From contig NC_064770.1 of NCBI RefSeq assembly GCF_011397635.1, forward strand, positions 35,984,598 to 36,048,597: a DNA stretch of 64,000 bases. The letters are read 5' to 3'. The DNA comes from Epinephelus fuscoguttatus. Lineage: Eukaryota > Chordata > Actinopteri > Perciformes > Serranidae. Position 1 is the stretch's first letter. Each line of letters starts with the position of its first letter. A program made the position numbers and the translations under genes. Positions 37,601-45,109 of this stretch are shown piece after piece. Under the pieces are notes generated by a model that had not been told where the DNA came from, searched no databases, and saw only the letters and a list, made by a program, of their open reading frames with translations.

Positions 37601-40600
37601 GGAAATTCCGCATGGGAATGGGTATCGGTGTTAGGCGTGAGCTGAATTTATGTATAACGCTCTCTGCTTTTCATCAACTCTTTCATCGTAACAGAATATA
37701 GCAACTTCCACCACTGCTCATTTTAGAAAGGACACAAGAATAGGTAAGGGTCAAATGGAGAACAGATTATAGATGTTTGTTTCTGACTGCCAGCGAAACT
37801 TTGCATGCCAACATTAGAGCCCTCGTTTCCTACTCATTTAGAGCAGACAGGAACCATTGTAAACATACATTATATAGCTCAAAGATTTTCACATTTTCCA
37901 TATGATCTTTTTCATAAAACTTCAGGACTGTCAGCCTTAAAACCCAAAAGGCAAACTTCTCCAAACAAACATTACAAACATTAACAGAAGTGTCTAAATG
38001 AGCTCAGTAACAACTGTCAAAGTTCATAGACAAAACAGTTTTTTTAGCTTGTCGCTCATTATTAGCCTAAGCATGTTTACGCTGCATAAATTAGCCGAAC
38101 ATTGTTGAAACAGAGCAGCTAATGCTGCTGTAGTGAGAAGTTAGCAAAGTGAGATGCCCTCCAGGCAGGTAACGATAGGCTGTATTTTAGCTTTAACAGC
38201 ATTGTTTATGTACGGCATGCGTTTGTCTGTCGACCCCCTTTGTTTTTCTCCGAAATTCAAAATACTTCCATGCTCCCGATTTATTCCTGAGTCAATAATG
38301 TTATCCTCATCATCTTTCTCTCAGCTGCTCGCCATCTGCCTGCCACTGTTTGACAGCAACACAGGTTTTCAAAATAAAGCGTAGCCAGAAGACCACGATA
38401 CAGATCGATGTTTTCACTCATCGATGACTTTGTATCGCTGATCATTGAACCAATATATCGATCCAGATCGATGGATCATCACACCCCTATATGACAATAA
38501 ATTATTCAACATCATGTAAGTAATTTACTTCACTCACTCCTCTCGACTGTCCAGCTGCGATTTTGGCGTAAACATCAAGCTTCTAAGCAAGTGGAGATTA
38601 AACGTGTTATTCTATGTAGATCTAGTCTCGCTCACCAGACCTTTCTCAAGAAAAGAAAGGTCTGGCTGCGCCGACTCTCACTTTAAGATTGGAGAAAAAA
38701 ACGCCCCGGCTTTTTTTATTTCTTTCAACCAATCACAATCGTTCTGGGCGGTGCCACAGCAACGGTGTGCTTGCAAAAATATTGCCGGGGGAAACAGGTT
38801 TTGGTGTAACACGCTCAAAAAAATATCGCCTACAGGACACGAACCATGGCAGAAAAATGGCTACATCCCTGCAAGATCAAACACCGCAAAAGTTAGTAAA
38901 GGACGTGTTGAAAACTGCAGCCGGAGGTGGTAGGGCGGGACTTCAGCAGGTGGCTCATTCCACCCAATGAGAGGCTGATCTATGCAGCAAACTTCCGCCC
39001 ACTCAGACTAATGTAGATCACAAACCCTTGACTATTAAAACAACTCACTGAAATCAGTAGAGAAATATAAAATATAGTGCTTTTTAACCACAAAAATTTA
39101 TGTTTAAAAGCAAGTCTTGCCCCCTCCAATATGGCAGCGACACTGACGTATCACAGCAACAGGCTGATGCGGACAATGCGGCATCTACGTATATATGGCT
39201 ACAGGTTGATTGGTAAAAGAGTGTTGTGCGTCAAGATGGCTAGTGTTAGCATTATAGGGAACATCAGAGAGATTTAGCCATACATGTCTGAGCCTCAGTC
39301 AAACCCAGACTCAGATAAAGAGTCTATTGTGCACTAAAATCGGCCAATAGCAGTCATATTAGAATGGTTTGATAGCTTGTTAGCTTGTAGGCTAACTGGT
39401 CGTGCCTGACACAGCGTTAGACAAAAATATCTGTTGTGATGGAGTTTTTGGTAGATAGTGGAACGAAGCTCCAGGGTTTGCTTTGCACCAAAAAAGTGCA
39501 CACTCTTGCTAGTTTTGTGTCAAAGTGTGTTTCTCCTTCAATATGCTTTTTCCATATTAAACAGCGGCTGGCTTTCATGTTAGTGACGTAACTAATCTAG
39601 TTTTCCTGGCATGCGTTTAAATCTCATATTTTAGCAAAGCACCTCTCTAGAGACAAACTTTGCAAAGAGACAAGTCATTATAGCCAAGCTCAGACATTTC
39701 AGAGGACATACACAGATGAAAAACACATTTTTGCGTGGAGAGGAACTTTAAAGTGACATTAAACTAAAGATTTGATTGACAAACTGTTACGCTGTCTATT
39801 TGTCTGTGTGCACATGAGCACAAATGTCCCACCACAAGCTCCAAAAGGTCACCATGCCCGGACAGATAAAATGACACCTATGTCTTCAATAAAGCTGACC
39901 TCACAAATCTAGACTGTCTTTAAATGGTTTACATTTTGCATAGATAGTGGCCGTGTGCAATTCAAAGGGCAATTCACTGCAAACCACACAGATAAGCAAA
40001 TCTCAGTGAGCAGGCTCTGAATGAATTTCTACCAGCTCTTTCCTCTGAGTTCATGCTGTGCACTTAGATAATCAAGACAACAAAACAACTATAAATAAAT
40101 ACTGGAGCTTCTTATATATGTGCTCTTACATTCTGTGCAGCACGTGTGCGATGGCCACTCCACTTGTTAGGTCCTGCTTGCTGTTGCATGACGGCACCTG
40201 AAATGTCTGCAACTGAGAATGAAGACATTGAGAATTAATGTTGATAAATTAAGAAATGGATGAAATTATACATTTGATGCACAGACATACTTTATTTAAC
40301 TTTTACCCAAAGCTAAAACAGACTCAAACATTTTGATGAATGTGAGTAATCTGTCGGTGTGTGTTAAAAAACAAAAAACTCCACAAGCATGAACTCCTTT
40401 AGGCTGTTGTTGTAAATAATTATAGTTAATTTATTTATTCATTTTTTCTGGCAAAGGAGCTATTGATTAGGAACAGCTTTAATGTTACTAATTTGGCATA
40501 GTTTTGTTTATTTTGGCCATTGTCCAACTTATACAACTCAAATACACACAAGAAAAATATAATAACAATAATAATTCATGACTTTTGAAGTAGTGTCCCA

Positions 40601-43282
40601 CCAAAAGGTGAAGACTGAAGCCTTAGCTTATAAAGAATTTGTTGTACTGTTCTCTTTAAGACGTATACAATTAAAATGAAAGAAACAATCAAAACAAAAT
40701 ATATGTATATTATACATATAAATATATATGCCCAAAGTCCCAAACAAATACTCATATACACACAAAAGCATTCATAACTCAGTTTTATATTTATCAATCA
40801 TCTCATAATGTTTCAGACATTTATAATTCCTTTCAAAATTATCCCACAAATGAACTGATTTGACTGTTATACATCTTTATTTTACATGAAGGACACACGA
40901 TAATATCAGCATGTCATCGATATCAGCCAGTATCGGCTTTAACATGAAATATCAGAGATGGCCGACATGCTTTTTCTTATTTTGGACAATGAATGAACAT
41001 TACATACGCTGAAAAGCATTGTATTTCACATGTTCATCTGCTGGTGGGCTGCCACAGTAAGATGCATAATATGATGTTAATTTCACGACAGAAGAGACTT
41101 GATGATCACTAAAATTATGTAGGGAAAAAATGGATATATTGATATCGGTTATCGGCCAAATAAGATGTCAAATAAGGGTCTGTCTTTGTTTGTGGTGCAG
41201 GGACATTTAATTGGTGACTGTTTTCTGCTAGTATGCTAATCATATTTACATGTTTTCCAAAGGAGACTACAAGAAAAGGTGACCTATATGGTATGAGTCA
41301 TACACTGTAATGAACTTAATGCATGGTAAAAATATAGTTTTCCTGGGAACTATTCATTTTAATGCAAATGTGAATGTGTATTATGTAAATACTGGGTCTA
41401 ACATTTCAATAAAGGAGCATCATCACATCATCGGAGCAAAATTTAGCCCCAAAATGGAGGTTACTCACCAAATGAAATCATGGAAAAGCATATATCTTAA
41501 TAACTATCACCAGGAGCTGTCTTGTTTGTCTGTGTCAATGTTTTAGTCTAGGGCTGTTATTTTGTTAAGTGAAAATTGCTAATTCTTTTGTACACCGTCA
41601 CAAATGTACAGTTGTGGAAGATGGGAAGAATAGCTGCCACAATGCAGTAGCTAATGGGTATCCTAATTAACTAAACTAATATACTGGCATAATGGATGTC
41701 AACAAAAATCCAATATCATGCATTCGTATTTTGCATTTGTTCTAATCTTTGTTTTTGCAAACATACAAGTTCCTTTTAGTTCATTGTGACTCACTTTAAT
41801 TTGAAACAACTTCTGGGCAGAGTCTGGAAGCATCTTGTTTTACAGTTTTTAAGTCCACCAAATCTCTAAGTTTGGAGCATGTGAGTTAATTAATAATTTG
41901 CTGACTGGTTCTTGATAATCAGCTCTATTTATGACTCTAAGGGCTCTCTTCTGGAACATTAAAATTGGATTTGTAATTGTTTTGGGATTAAACGGGACTT
42001 AGTACCTACAGTAAATAAAGCATTATAGTGGTCTGAACATTACAGAACTGTCAAATAATGCAGGAAAAAAACAGGAATTTTGTCTAAACCCACCCAGTCT
42101 TTCTTTACACCACTTAAATGTCAGATGCTAGGCAGTTGTAGGGGGTTGCAGCCATACTGGCTGGTAATATTAGTTGTCTTAGTTCAATGCTACACTTGCC
42201 TCTGTGTGGAAAAGCCATCACAATAAGAGCCATAAGAGTACTTTTAAGAGTACGCATGTATAATATGATGTTTATTCCAATACAGAGACTTGATGATGAA
42301 TAAAATAAGGTGAGGAAAAAATGTCGGTATCAGTTATCAGCCAAAAAAGTTGTTATATTTCGGCATATTGGACATCTATGTATGCAAACATACAATTTCC
42401 TCGGTTTAATTTGGAAAAACTTGTGGAAACAGTCTGGAAGCATCTTATTTTCCTACTTTACACATTAATTGTGCAGTTTTTAGGTCCACCAAATCTTTAA
42501 ATTGGGAATATGTGAGTTTATAAATAATTTGCTGGTTAGTTCTTGATAATCAGCTCTATTAATGACTCTTATATCTCTCTTCTGGAGCATTAAAATTGGA
42601 TTTGTAATTGTTTGGGGATTAAAGGGGACTTAGTACCTGCAGTAAATCAACATTAAAGTGGTCTGAATGTTACAAAACTATCAGGGATTTTGTCTAAACC
42701 CACCCAGTCTTTCTTTACACTACTTAAATGTCAGATGCTAGGCAGTTGTAGGGGGCTGCAGCCATACTTAGAAAGCTGTTAATATTAGTGGGTGTCTCAG
42801 ATTAGTGCTACACTTGCCTGTGTGTGGAGCAGAGCCAAACAGGTGGATTTCCCTGGTCTAAATAAGTTACCATGTTGGATAACCTGATATAAGTCTCTCA
42901 GCTTACACTAAGTTATTTGAGTTTGTTTAGTGACACGGCTATCAGCCTGTAACTGATAACAAGCTCACACAGTCCACCAGGAGCAAACTTCCAAGGTGTT
43001 TACCTAGCTAGTTAGCTTGGCTAGCTAGCGACAGTTAGCGTCAGACACAACTTTTGTAGCTAACAACTGCTAATATATTTACTTACCAAGTGATTAAAGC
43101 AGCTAGTTATCGACTAACCGACGACTTCACGTACAAAACTAACGCTGCCTCCTCTGTTATATCGCCTGCTAACACCTGCTGTCACCTGTTAGCCGGCGGT
43201 TAGCCTCGCTAGGACACCTCGCTAACATCAAACTTACCCAGGTTAACAGAGAATCACACAGCTCTGCTTTGTCCAGACTCAT
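11809..43282 (-). CDS. hook2: Hook microtubule-tethering protein 2 (dynein adaptor), 23 coding exons, 712 codons
   Basis: Exons in transcript order: 43238-43282, 40130-40212, 36483-36555, 36284-36334, 36062-36194, 32913-32980, 32543-32608, 32299-32379, 28696-28862, 27145-27285, 23575-23776, 23302-23412, 21464-21551, 20801-20867, 18197-18334, 17394-17481, 14809-14814, 14613-14647, 14439-14521, 14242-14345, 12337-12444, 12183-12254, 11809-11937. All phases agree; the 712-residue product compares with 719 in human. Residues 1-160 form the HOOK domain that binds dynein light intermediate chain, about 175-650 the coiled coils, and 647-712 the cargo (FTS/FHIP) end. Paralogue choice rests on HOOK2-like signatures: the start [22 protein letters not shown]-like [12 protein letters not shown], and [10 protein letters not shown] infer the family role: linking dynein-dynactin to FHF cargoes and centrosomes. 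The introns are full of transposons. Splice oddities are listed with individual exons. Confidence 0.97.
12183..12254 (-). CDS. hook2: hook2 coding exon 22
   Basis: Residues 647-670, [20 protein letters not shown] then WYNM: the conserved EEKLI-(S/T)AWYNM motif at the C-terminal cargo-binding end. Confidence 0.96.
12337..12444 (-). CDS. hook2: hook2 coding exon 21
   Basis: Residues 611-646, [20 protein letters not shown] then [16 protein letters not shown]. Phase 0 at both ends. Confidence 0.95.
12840..13675 (-). mobile_element. Rex3 (RTE-clade LINE) copy with inverted 5' segment
   Basis: The segment 12840 to about 13280 carries the 3' end of Rex3 on the minus strand (reads [19 protein letters not shown], then the downstream UTR). 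From about 13281 to 13640 comes a 5'/upstream Rex3 part in the opposite, plus, orientation (GGGTCTCCCAAGGCAAA and CTCTGGAGCCAGGCCTGG landmarks). The two halves meet head to head. It lies in the hook2 intron between exons 20 and 21 and encodes nothing intact. Confidence 0.75.
14242..14345 (-). CDS. hook2: hook2 coding exon 20
   Basis: Codes [20 protein letters not shown] then [13 protein letters not shown], ending at residue 610 in phase 0. The EERY-RYV-KAR motif is family-wide. Donor is GTCAGT, non-consensus at +3. Confidence 0.95.
14439..14521 (-). CDS. hook2: hook2 coding exon 19
   Basis: Codes [20 protein letters not shown] then EPKVDGN, residues about 548-575. Acceptor CTGCAG, donor GTAAGT. 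Confidence 0.95.
14613..14647 (-). CDS. hook2: hook2 coding exon 18
   Basis: Only 35 bases, coding [11 protein letters not shown] plus two bases of Leu; aligns with LLKRKLEEHL of human HOOK2. Acceptor TTGAAG, donor GTAAGT. Confidence 0.93.
14809..14814 (-). CDS. hook2: hook2 six-base microexon 17
   Basis: GCCATC (Ala-Ile, residues 535-536) sits between AATCAG and GTAAGT on the minus strand, downstream of a long pyrimidine run. Inclusion keeps frame and gives [18 protein letters not shown]. From memory HOOK1 has two more residues here than HOOK3, so inclusion and skipping would mimic the two paralogue lengths. There is no other AG for a larger exon within at least 100 bases upstream. RNA evidence is needed for certainty. 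Confidence 0.68.
15044..17265. mobile_element. hAT-type non-autonomous element with nested insert
   Basis: The termini AGGGGTGCACCGAT (from 15044) and ATCGGTGCATCCCT (to 17265) are inverted repeats of the kind seen on fish hAT elements. Inside, 15760-16217 is bounded by AGGGATGT / ACATCCCT and looks like a second, nested element. No transposase frame survives. Target-site duplications are not convincing. It fills most of the intron between hook2 exon 16 and the microexon. Confidence 0.55.
17394..17481 (-). CDS. hook2: hook2 coding exon 16
   Basis: Codes [20 protein letters not shown] then HEQDSKTED, residues about 505-534, ending in phase 0. Acceptor TTCCAAG, donor GTGAGT. Matches human LNQQQLSELRAQVEDLQKAL. 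Confidence 0.96.
17832..17961. repeat. (CA)n microsatellites in a hook2 intron
   Basis: Two CA runs, 17832-17889 and 17930-17961, separated by about 40 bases of non-repeat sequence; in the intron between exons 15 and 16. Confidence 0.95.
18197..18334 (-). CDS. hook2: hook2 coding exon 15, donor followed by a UG tract
   Basis: Codes residues about 459-505 of coiled coil ([20 protein letters not shown] then [20 protein letters not shown]). The donor GTAGGG is immediately followed in the transcript by about nine GU units (18174-18191 on the plus strand, as AC). Confidence 0.95.
19204..20470. mobile_element. DNA transposon relic, 17-bp perfect TIR GGGGCCTCATTTATAAA
   Basis: The 17-bp sequence at 19204-19220 is exactly inverted at 20454-20470; subterminal regions share further inverted TTATAAA and GCGCAC motifs. 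The 1267-bp body has no recognisable transposase, so it is non-autonomous. The superfamily is uncertain (hAT or Harbinger-like). It abuts Rex3 sequence directly on the right without an obvious target-site duplication. Confidence 0.7.
20471..20717 (+). mobile_element. Rex3 3' end fragment
   Basis: Plus-strand 3' terminal Rex3 sequence (GGAGGAGCTGGAAAGTGTTG, GCTTCGGATAAGCGG) ending in a GGATGGA tail, the characteristic Rex3 terminus. 5' truncated at the neighbouring transposon boundary. Confidence 0.8.
20801..20867 (-). CDS. hook2: hook2 coding exon 14
   Basis: Codes [20 protein letters not shown] then L (about residues 437-459); NLAAEI-P-EL is conserved in Hook proteins. Acceptor TTGCAG, donor GTATGT. 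Confidence 0.93.
20930..21341. mobile_element. TTAA-flanked MITE, complete copy
   Basis: TTAA at 20930-20933 and 21338-21341 bound inverted ends (AAAGGGTAACTTCAATATTT on the left; AATATTGGAGTTCTCCTTT on the right). The 412-bp element is non-coding. TTAA targets are typical of piggyBac and Kolobok-type elements. Related pieces occur at 471-684 and 9655-10924. Confidence 0.7.
21464..21551 (-). CDS. hook2: hook2 coding exon 13
   Basis: Residues 408-437, [20 protein letters not shown] then VQQRCLSGT; aligns with human RLLAERDSLREANEELRCAQ. Acceptor CTTTAG, donor GTGAGT, phase 1. Confidence 0.94.
22076..22684. mobile_element. MITE with inverted ends and internal TIR-like copies
   Basis: CAGGGACCGGTTGCATTGAA at the left end faces TTTTGTGCAACCAGCCCCTG at the right. 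A further copy of the terminal motif (CCAGTTGCACAAAACACCTT) occurs at about 22281, hinting at a nested or rearranged element. Rich in CCTTAAG. No target-site duplication is evident. Confidence 0.55.
23302..23412 (-). CDS. hook2: hook2 coding exon 12
   Basis: 111 bases, phase 0, residues 371-407: [20 protein letters not shown] then [17 protein letters not shown], coiled coil. The intron separating it from exon 11 is 162 bp and has the GC donor. Confidence 0.95.
23575..23776 (-). CDS. hook2: hook2 coding exon 11, GC donor
   Basis: Codes residues about 303-370, [20 protein letters not shown] through [11 protein letters not shown]. It is followed by CAG|GCAAGC: no GT is available at the point where homology to human HOOK2 stops, so this is a GC-AG intron with the strong flanking consensus typical of that class. 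Confidence 0.93.
24650..25225. repeat. Dispersed teleost repeat with tandem TGACCTTGACCT units and ERE palindromes
   Basis: Three diverged units of about 140 bp share the phrases GTCACAGTGACCTTGACCT, CCAAATTTGAAGAA(A)T and GAGAATG, then a GGAC(GGAC)n run and a tail GCTACGGCTATCGCTCATGT. Two units hold a perfect AGGTCACAGTGACCT palindrome (24883-24897 and 25023-25037). A widespread fish repeat of unknown class. It lies in the hook2 intron between exons 10 and 11. Confidence 0.7.
25940..26669. mobile_element. hAT element, 8-bp target-site duplication, with BED-finger remnant
   Basis: GTAACAAA is duplicated exactly at 25940-25947 and 26662-26669 around a 714-bp element with ends TAGAGCTGCCCCC / GGGGGCAGCCCTT. 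On the plus strand ATG at 26229 opens [20 protein letters not shown] then VICKL, the start of a BED zinc finger as in ZBED-like hAT transposases; the rest is deleted. A clean internal-deletion derivative in hook2 intron 10. Confidence 0.88.
27145..27285 (-). CDS. hook2: hook2 coding exon 10
   Basis: Codes residues about 256-303 of the coiled coil ([20 protein letters not shown] then [20 protein letters not shown]). Phase 2 on both sides, so it can be skipped in frame. Confidence 0.95.
28183..28406 (+). pseudogene. Possible MADF/Myb-like transposon ORF remnant
   Basis: One frame reads [16 protein letters not shown], stop, then [20 protein letters not shown] and on to a stop near 28406. KK-W-NLRD is reminiscent of MADF/Myb-SANT-like proteins of Harbinger elements, but the similarity is short and the frame has an internal stop. 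Not a host gene. Confidence 0.3.
28641..28684. repeat. (GT)22 microsatellite, CA repeat in the hook2 transcript
   Basis: Uninterrupted GT dinucleotides on the plus strand. In hook2 pre-mRNA this is (CA)22 starting about 11 nt inside the intron after exon 9, the arrangement in which hnRNP L is known to influence donor use. Confidence 0.95.
28696..28862 (-). CDS. hook2: hook2 coding exon 9, with a weak donor next to a CA tract
   Basis: Codes residues 201-256 of coiled coil, ending [19 protein letters not shown] (last Arg split). The donor, GTACAAG, lacks G at +5; eleven bases downstream in the transcript a 22-unit CA repeat begins. Confidence 0.95.
29130..30206. other. Intronic stretch, nothing recognised
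   Basis: Part of the hook2 intron between exons 8 and 9. Moderately AT-rich, no recognisable domain, TIR or tandem repeat. Confidence 0.4.
30207..30850 (+). pseudogene. PIF/Harbinger transposase fragment (HARBI1-like N-terminus)
   Basis: The terminus-like GGGTGCTTTCACACCTGCCC lies at the left. From about 30562 a plus-strand frame reads [20 protein letters not shown] ... [20 protein letters not shown] and [13 protein letters not shown], the familiar N-terminal pattern (VH-L--R---GE---LVQELR-----F--YFR-----FD-LL) of Harbinger nucleases. It stops before any catalytic DDE region, so it is dead. Confidence 0.75.
31279..31563 (-). pseudogene. hAT BED-type zinc-finger fragment
   Basis: The minus frame contains [20 protein letters not shown] then [12 protein letters not shown]: Cys pair, aromatic/hydrophobic spacer, and HxxxxC as in BED fingers of hAT transposases (typical T-TLRRHM--C). 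No downstream transposase domain; no link to hook2, in whose intron it sits. Confidence 0.65.
32299..32379 (-). CDS. hook2: hook2 coding exon 8
   Basis: 81 bases, phase 0, residues 174-200, [20 protein letters not shown] then CRDLEHQ: start of the first coiled coil. Donor is GTTGGT, weak at +3. Confidence 0.94.
32543..32608 (-). CDS. hook2: hook2 coding exon 7
   Basis: 66 bases, phase 0, coding [20 protein letters not shown] plus YQ: the linker after the HOOK domain. SPETYG-FD is HOOK2-specific wording. Confidence 0.95.
32913..32980 (-). CDS. hook2: hook2 coding exon 6
   Basis: Codes residues 129-151, including [18 protein letters not shown]142 and I149 align with HOOK3 Gln147 and Ile154, known to be needed for dynein light intermediate chain binding and dynein activation, so the adaptor function looks intact. 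Confidence 0.95.
33470..36015. repeat. Diverged tandem duplication in a hook2 intron
   Basis: The block at 33520-34080 recurs at 35220-35790. Shared order: TTGAAAAGTGAT, AGAGCTGCAA, ATTGATTAGTTG-like words, GACGTCCTCAAAT, TTTTGTCCACAAC, AAGAAACCAGAAAA, TTCTGATCGC, AGAGCG(T/C)ATTAG. A second pair, about 35025-35215 and 35815-36010, continues the unit (AAAGTACAGTATGA, TATGCCATT). The TTAA MITE at 34140-34725 interrupts the first copy. Confidence 0.6.
34140..34725. mobile_element. Long-TIR TTAA MITE (foldback, arms of about 200 bp)
   Basis: 34144-34345 is nearly the exact reverse complement of about 34518-34721 (landmarks GTTAGCATGTTAGCC / GGCTAACATGCTAAC, and AGTTAGTCCACTAAACAAGC / GCTTGTTTAGTGGACTAACT). 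TTAA flanks both sides. The unique centre is only about 170 bp. Non-coding; would form a strong hairpin in hook2 pre-mRNA. Confidence 0.85.
36062..36194 (-). CDS. hook2: hook2 coding exon 5
   Basis: Codes residues 85-128, including [20 protein letters not shown] and [11 protein letters not shown]. The EHLPDV and LQLVLGCA-like wording is the clearest sign that this is HOOK2 rather than HOOK1 or HOOK3. Confidence 0.96.
36284..36334 (-). CDS. hook2: hook2 coding exon 4
   Basis: 51 bases in phase 0, coding [17 protein letters not shown] (residues 68-84). The intron to exon 3 is only about 150 bp. Confidence 0.95.
36483..36555 (-). CDS. hook2: hook2 coding exon 3
   Basis: Completes Ile43 and codes [20 protein letters not shown] plus WRLK, the strongly conserved Trp-Phe core of the HOOK domain. 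Donor GTAATT. Confidence 0.95.
36975..37612 (-). mobile_element. Rex3 fragment split by an insertion
   Basis: GAGCAGCGGCTCTACTTCGA to TATCTTA (36981-37020) continues, after about 550 foreign bases, as TTAAGGCTGAGCCTGGACAC at about 37572. The same phrases are contiguous in the Rex3 copy at 13092-13170. TTA is present at both junctions, compatible with a 3-bp target duplication (as for Harbinger); TIRs were not found. Confidence 0.5.
38613..39020. mobile_element. MITE-like element with GTAGATC-TAGTCT ends
   Basis: TGTAGATCTAGTCTCGCTCA at the left faces AGACTAATGTAGATCA at the right as imperfect inverted repeats; an extra short hairpin (CCAGACCTTTCTC...AAAGGTCTGG) lies just inside the left end. 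No transposase frame. Confidence 0.45.
40130..40212 (-). CDS. hook2: hook2 coding exon 2
   Basis: Codes [20 protein letters not shown] then IAHVLHR (residues 16-43) of the HOOK domain. Acceptor TTCTCAG, donor GTAAGA after two bases of the Ile codon. Confidence 0.95.
41050..42850. repeat. Tandem duplication in hook2 intron 1, offset 610 bp
   Basis: The phrases CAGTCTGGAAGCATCTT, CTTGATAATCAGCTCTATT, GTCTAAACCCACCCAGTCTT and TCAGATGCTAGGCAGTTGTA occur in the same order around 41820-42140 and again around 42430-42750, 610 bp apart at the last landmark. A shorter match (GACTTGATGAT, GGAAAAAATG) pairs about 41090 with 42285, so one copy has an extra insertion. Confidence 0.65.
43238..43282 (-). 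CDS. hook2: hook2 coding exon 1
   Basis: Begins at ATG 43280-43282 and codes residues 1-15, [15 protein letters not shown]; from memory human HOOK2 starts MSVDKAELCGSLLTW. Donor GTAAGT, phase 0. This is the first residue block of the HOOK domain. Confidence 0.95.
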
Positions 43283-43520
43283 GGTGCCGTGTCCGGTGAA
43301 ACACACACACTCAGGAGGTGGATTTGGCTCCTCGGACTTTCTTTCTCCCCCGAAGTTTGTTACTCAGTCACTCCTTTCACTTTCCACGTCAGTCATTGTC
43401 CAGCCACGGCCTCCTGCTGCTCCTGCTGCTCCTGCCCCCTTCGCGTTTCAGCCTCCTGTTATCCAAGCGAGCTTCCGTATTAAGAGCGTTCCCATGGAGA
43501 CGGATTATGTTGCGGGTCAG
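43283..43520 (-). promoter_or_regulatory. hook2: hook2 5' UTR / promoter region
   Basis: The stretch directly upstream of the hook2 ATG is GC-richer than its surroundings, has a CCTGCTGCT-type tract and no TATA box. The transcription start is not identifiable. The first intron begins 45 coding bases after the ATG. Confidence 0.45.
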
Positions 43521-44004
43521 CTTGTCTGGTCATGGTAAATAATAATGGTGATGATGATAATACCCTGCTGTCTTTTTAAGCTCTTATAATCGTGTTAGCT
43601 TCAATGCTAAGAAAGAATTTCATGAATTTCACTTATTCATTTGTATTTAAAGGGAAACACCACTTAAGGTAAGTTAAGTATTAAGTTAAGAATTACTTTC
43701 ATACTCTAGAAAAGTTCAGTCAATATGTATTAATATTTATTTTTTATTTTTTGAGCATTGATTACCTGATTTTATTAGGAGCTAACTGGCTGAGAAAGTC
43801 TTTTTTTTTTTTTAATTTTCATTTTTGTAACATTCTTTATTTAGCCATTTGAAACCAGACTGGCTTCATCACTGTCAGAAAATATGGGAAGAAGTAAATG
43901 TGCAACGACAGAAGAAATGAATCAAAACAATTGCAAGAAATTATTTAAAAAAAAAATAAAATTATAATCAGGAAAATTTATTTTAAAAAAAATCATAATA
44001 ATTC

Positions 44005-44130
44005 AGATTCAGAATCAGAAATACTTTACTGGTGATTCATTACAGTTGCTCCGATATAAAGAATAGAGTATGAGATTGAAGTATGTAAATATTAAGCAAT
44101 AAAATAAATAAAATAAAATAGAAATAAAAA
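44005..44130. repeat. Interspersed repeat tail (CAGATTCAGAAT...TACAGTTGCTCC)
   Basis: ATTCAGATTCAGAATCAGAA, ATACTTTA, then TTACAGTTGCTCCGATATAA is a phrase combination common in teleost retroposon tails. Short and truncated; followed by A-rich AAATAAAATA sequence. Confidence 0.45.
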
Positions 44131-44213
44131 TGTACATTAAAATAAAAAATAGAATGTGTATTATGCTTCAGTGTTTAAATTAGTACTGAAGATATAGAAA
44201 TATTGAAAATAAA

Positions 44214-45100
44214 ACATACACTTTATTAGGTACACCTGTTCAACTGCTCGTTAACACAAATCAGCCAATCACGTGGCAGCAACTCAACACATTTAGTCAT
44301 GTAGACACGGTGAAGACGAGCTGCTGAAGTTCAAACGGAGCATCAGCACAACCATCTCTAGGGTTTACAGAGGATGGTCCCAAAAAGAGCAAATATCCAG
44401 TGAGCCAAAATGCCTTGTTGATGCCAGAGGTCAGAGGAGAATGGCCAGACTGGTTCAAGATGATAGAAAGGCAACAGGAAGTCAAATAAACACTGGTTCC
44501 AACCAAGGTGTGCAGAAGAGCATCTCTGACGCAACAACACCTTGTCCAACCTTGAAGCAGATGGGCTACAGCAGCAGAAGACCACACCAGGTGCCACTCC
44601 TGTCAGCTAACAACAGGAAACTGAGGCTACAGTTCACACGGGTTTTCTCACCAAAACTGGACAATTGAAGATTGGAAAAACCACATTCAGATGGAAGCAT
44701 GGATCCATCCTGCCTTGTATCAACGCTTCAGGCTGCTGCTGCTGGTGTAATGGTGTGGGGGAGATTTTCTTAGTACCAACTGAGCATGGTTTAAACACCA
44801 CAGCCTACCTGAGTATTGTTGCTGAGCGTGTCCATCCCTTTATGACCACAGTGTACCCATCTTCTGATGGCTACTTCCAGCAGGATAACGCACCATGTCA
44901 CAAAGCTCACATCATCTCAAACATGACAATGAGTTCACTGTACTCCAATGGCCTCCACAGTCACCAGATCTCAGTCCAATAGAGCACCTTTGGGATGTGC
45001 TGGAACGGGAGATTCTCATCATGGATGTGCAGCCGACAAATCTGCAGCAACTGTGTGATGTCATCATGTCAATATGGACCGACCCCCCAACAGGATAGGC
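44214..45100 (+). pseudogene. Tc1/mariner-family transposon, broken copy
   Basis: Starts with CACTTTATTAGGTACACCTG, the familiar left end of a fish Tc1-like element. It continues through decayed transposase: TISRVYRGW-, LVDARGQRRMARLV, SISDATTPCPTLKQMGYSSR, then SIVAERVHPFMTTVYPSSDG with YFQQDNAPCHKAH and later WPPQSPDLSPIEHLWDVLER. The D of QQDNAPCH and the E/D of PDLSPIEHLWD are catalytic-triad positions of the family. Frameshifts, internal deletions and a missing right end (sequence stops near IWTDPPTG) make it inactive. Confidence 0.9.
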
Positions 45101-45109
45101 AGCTATGGA

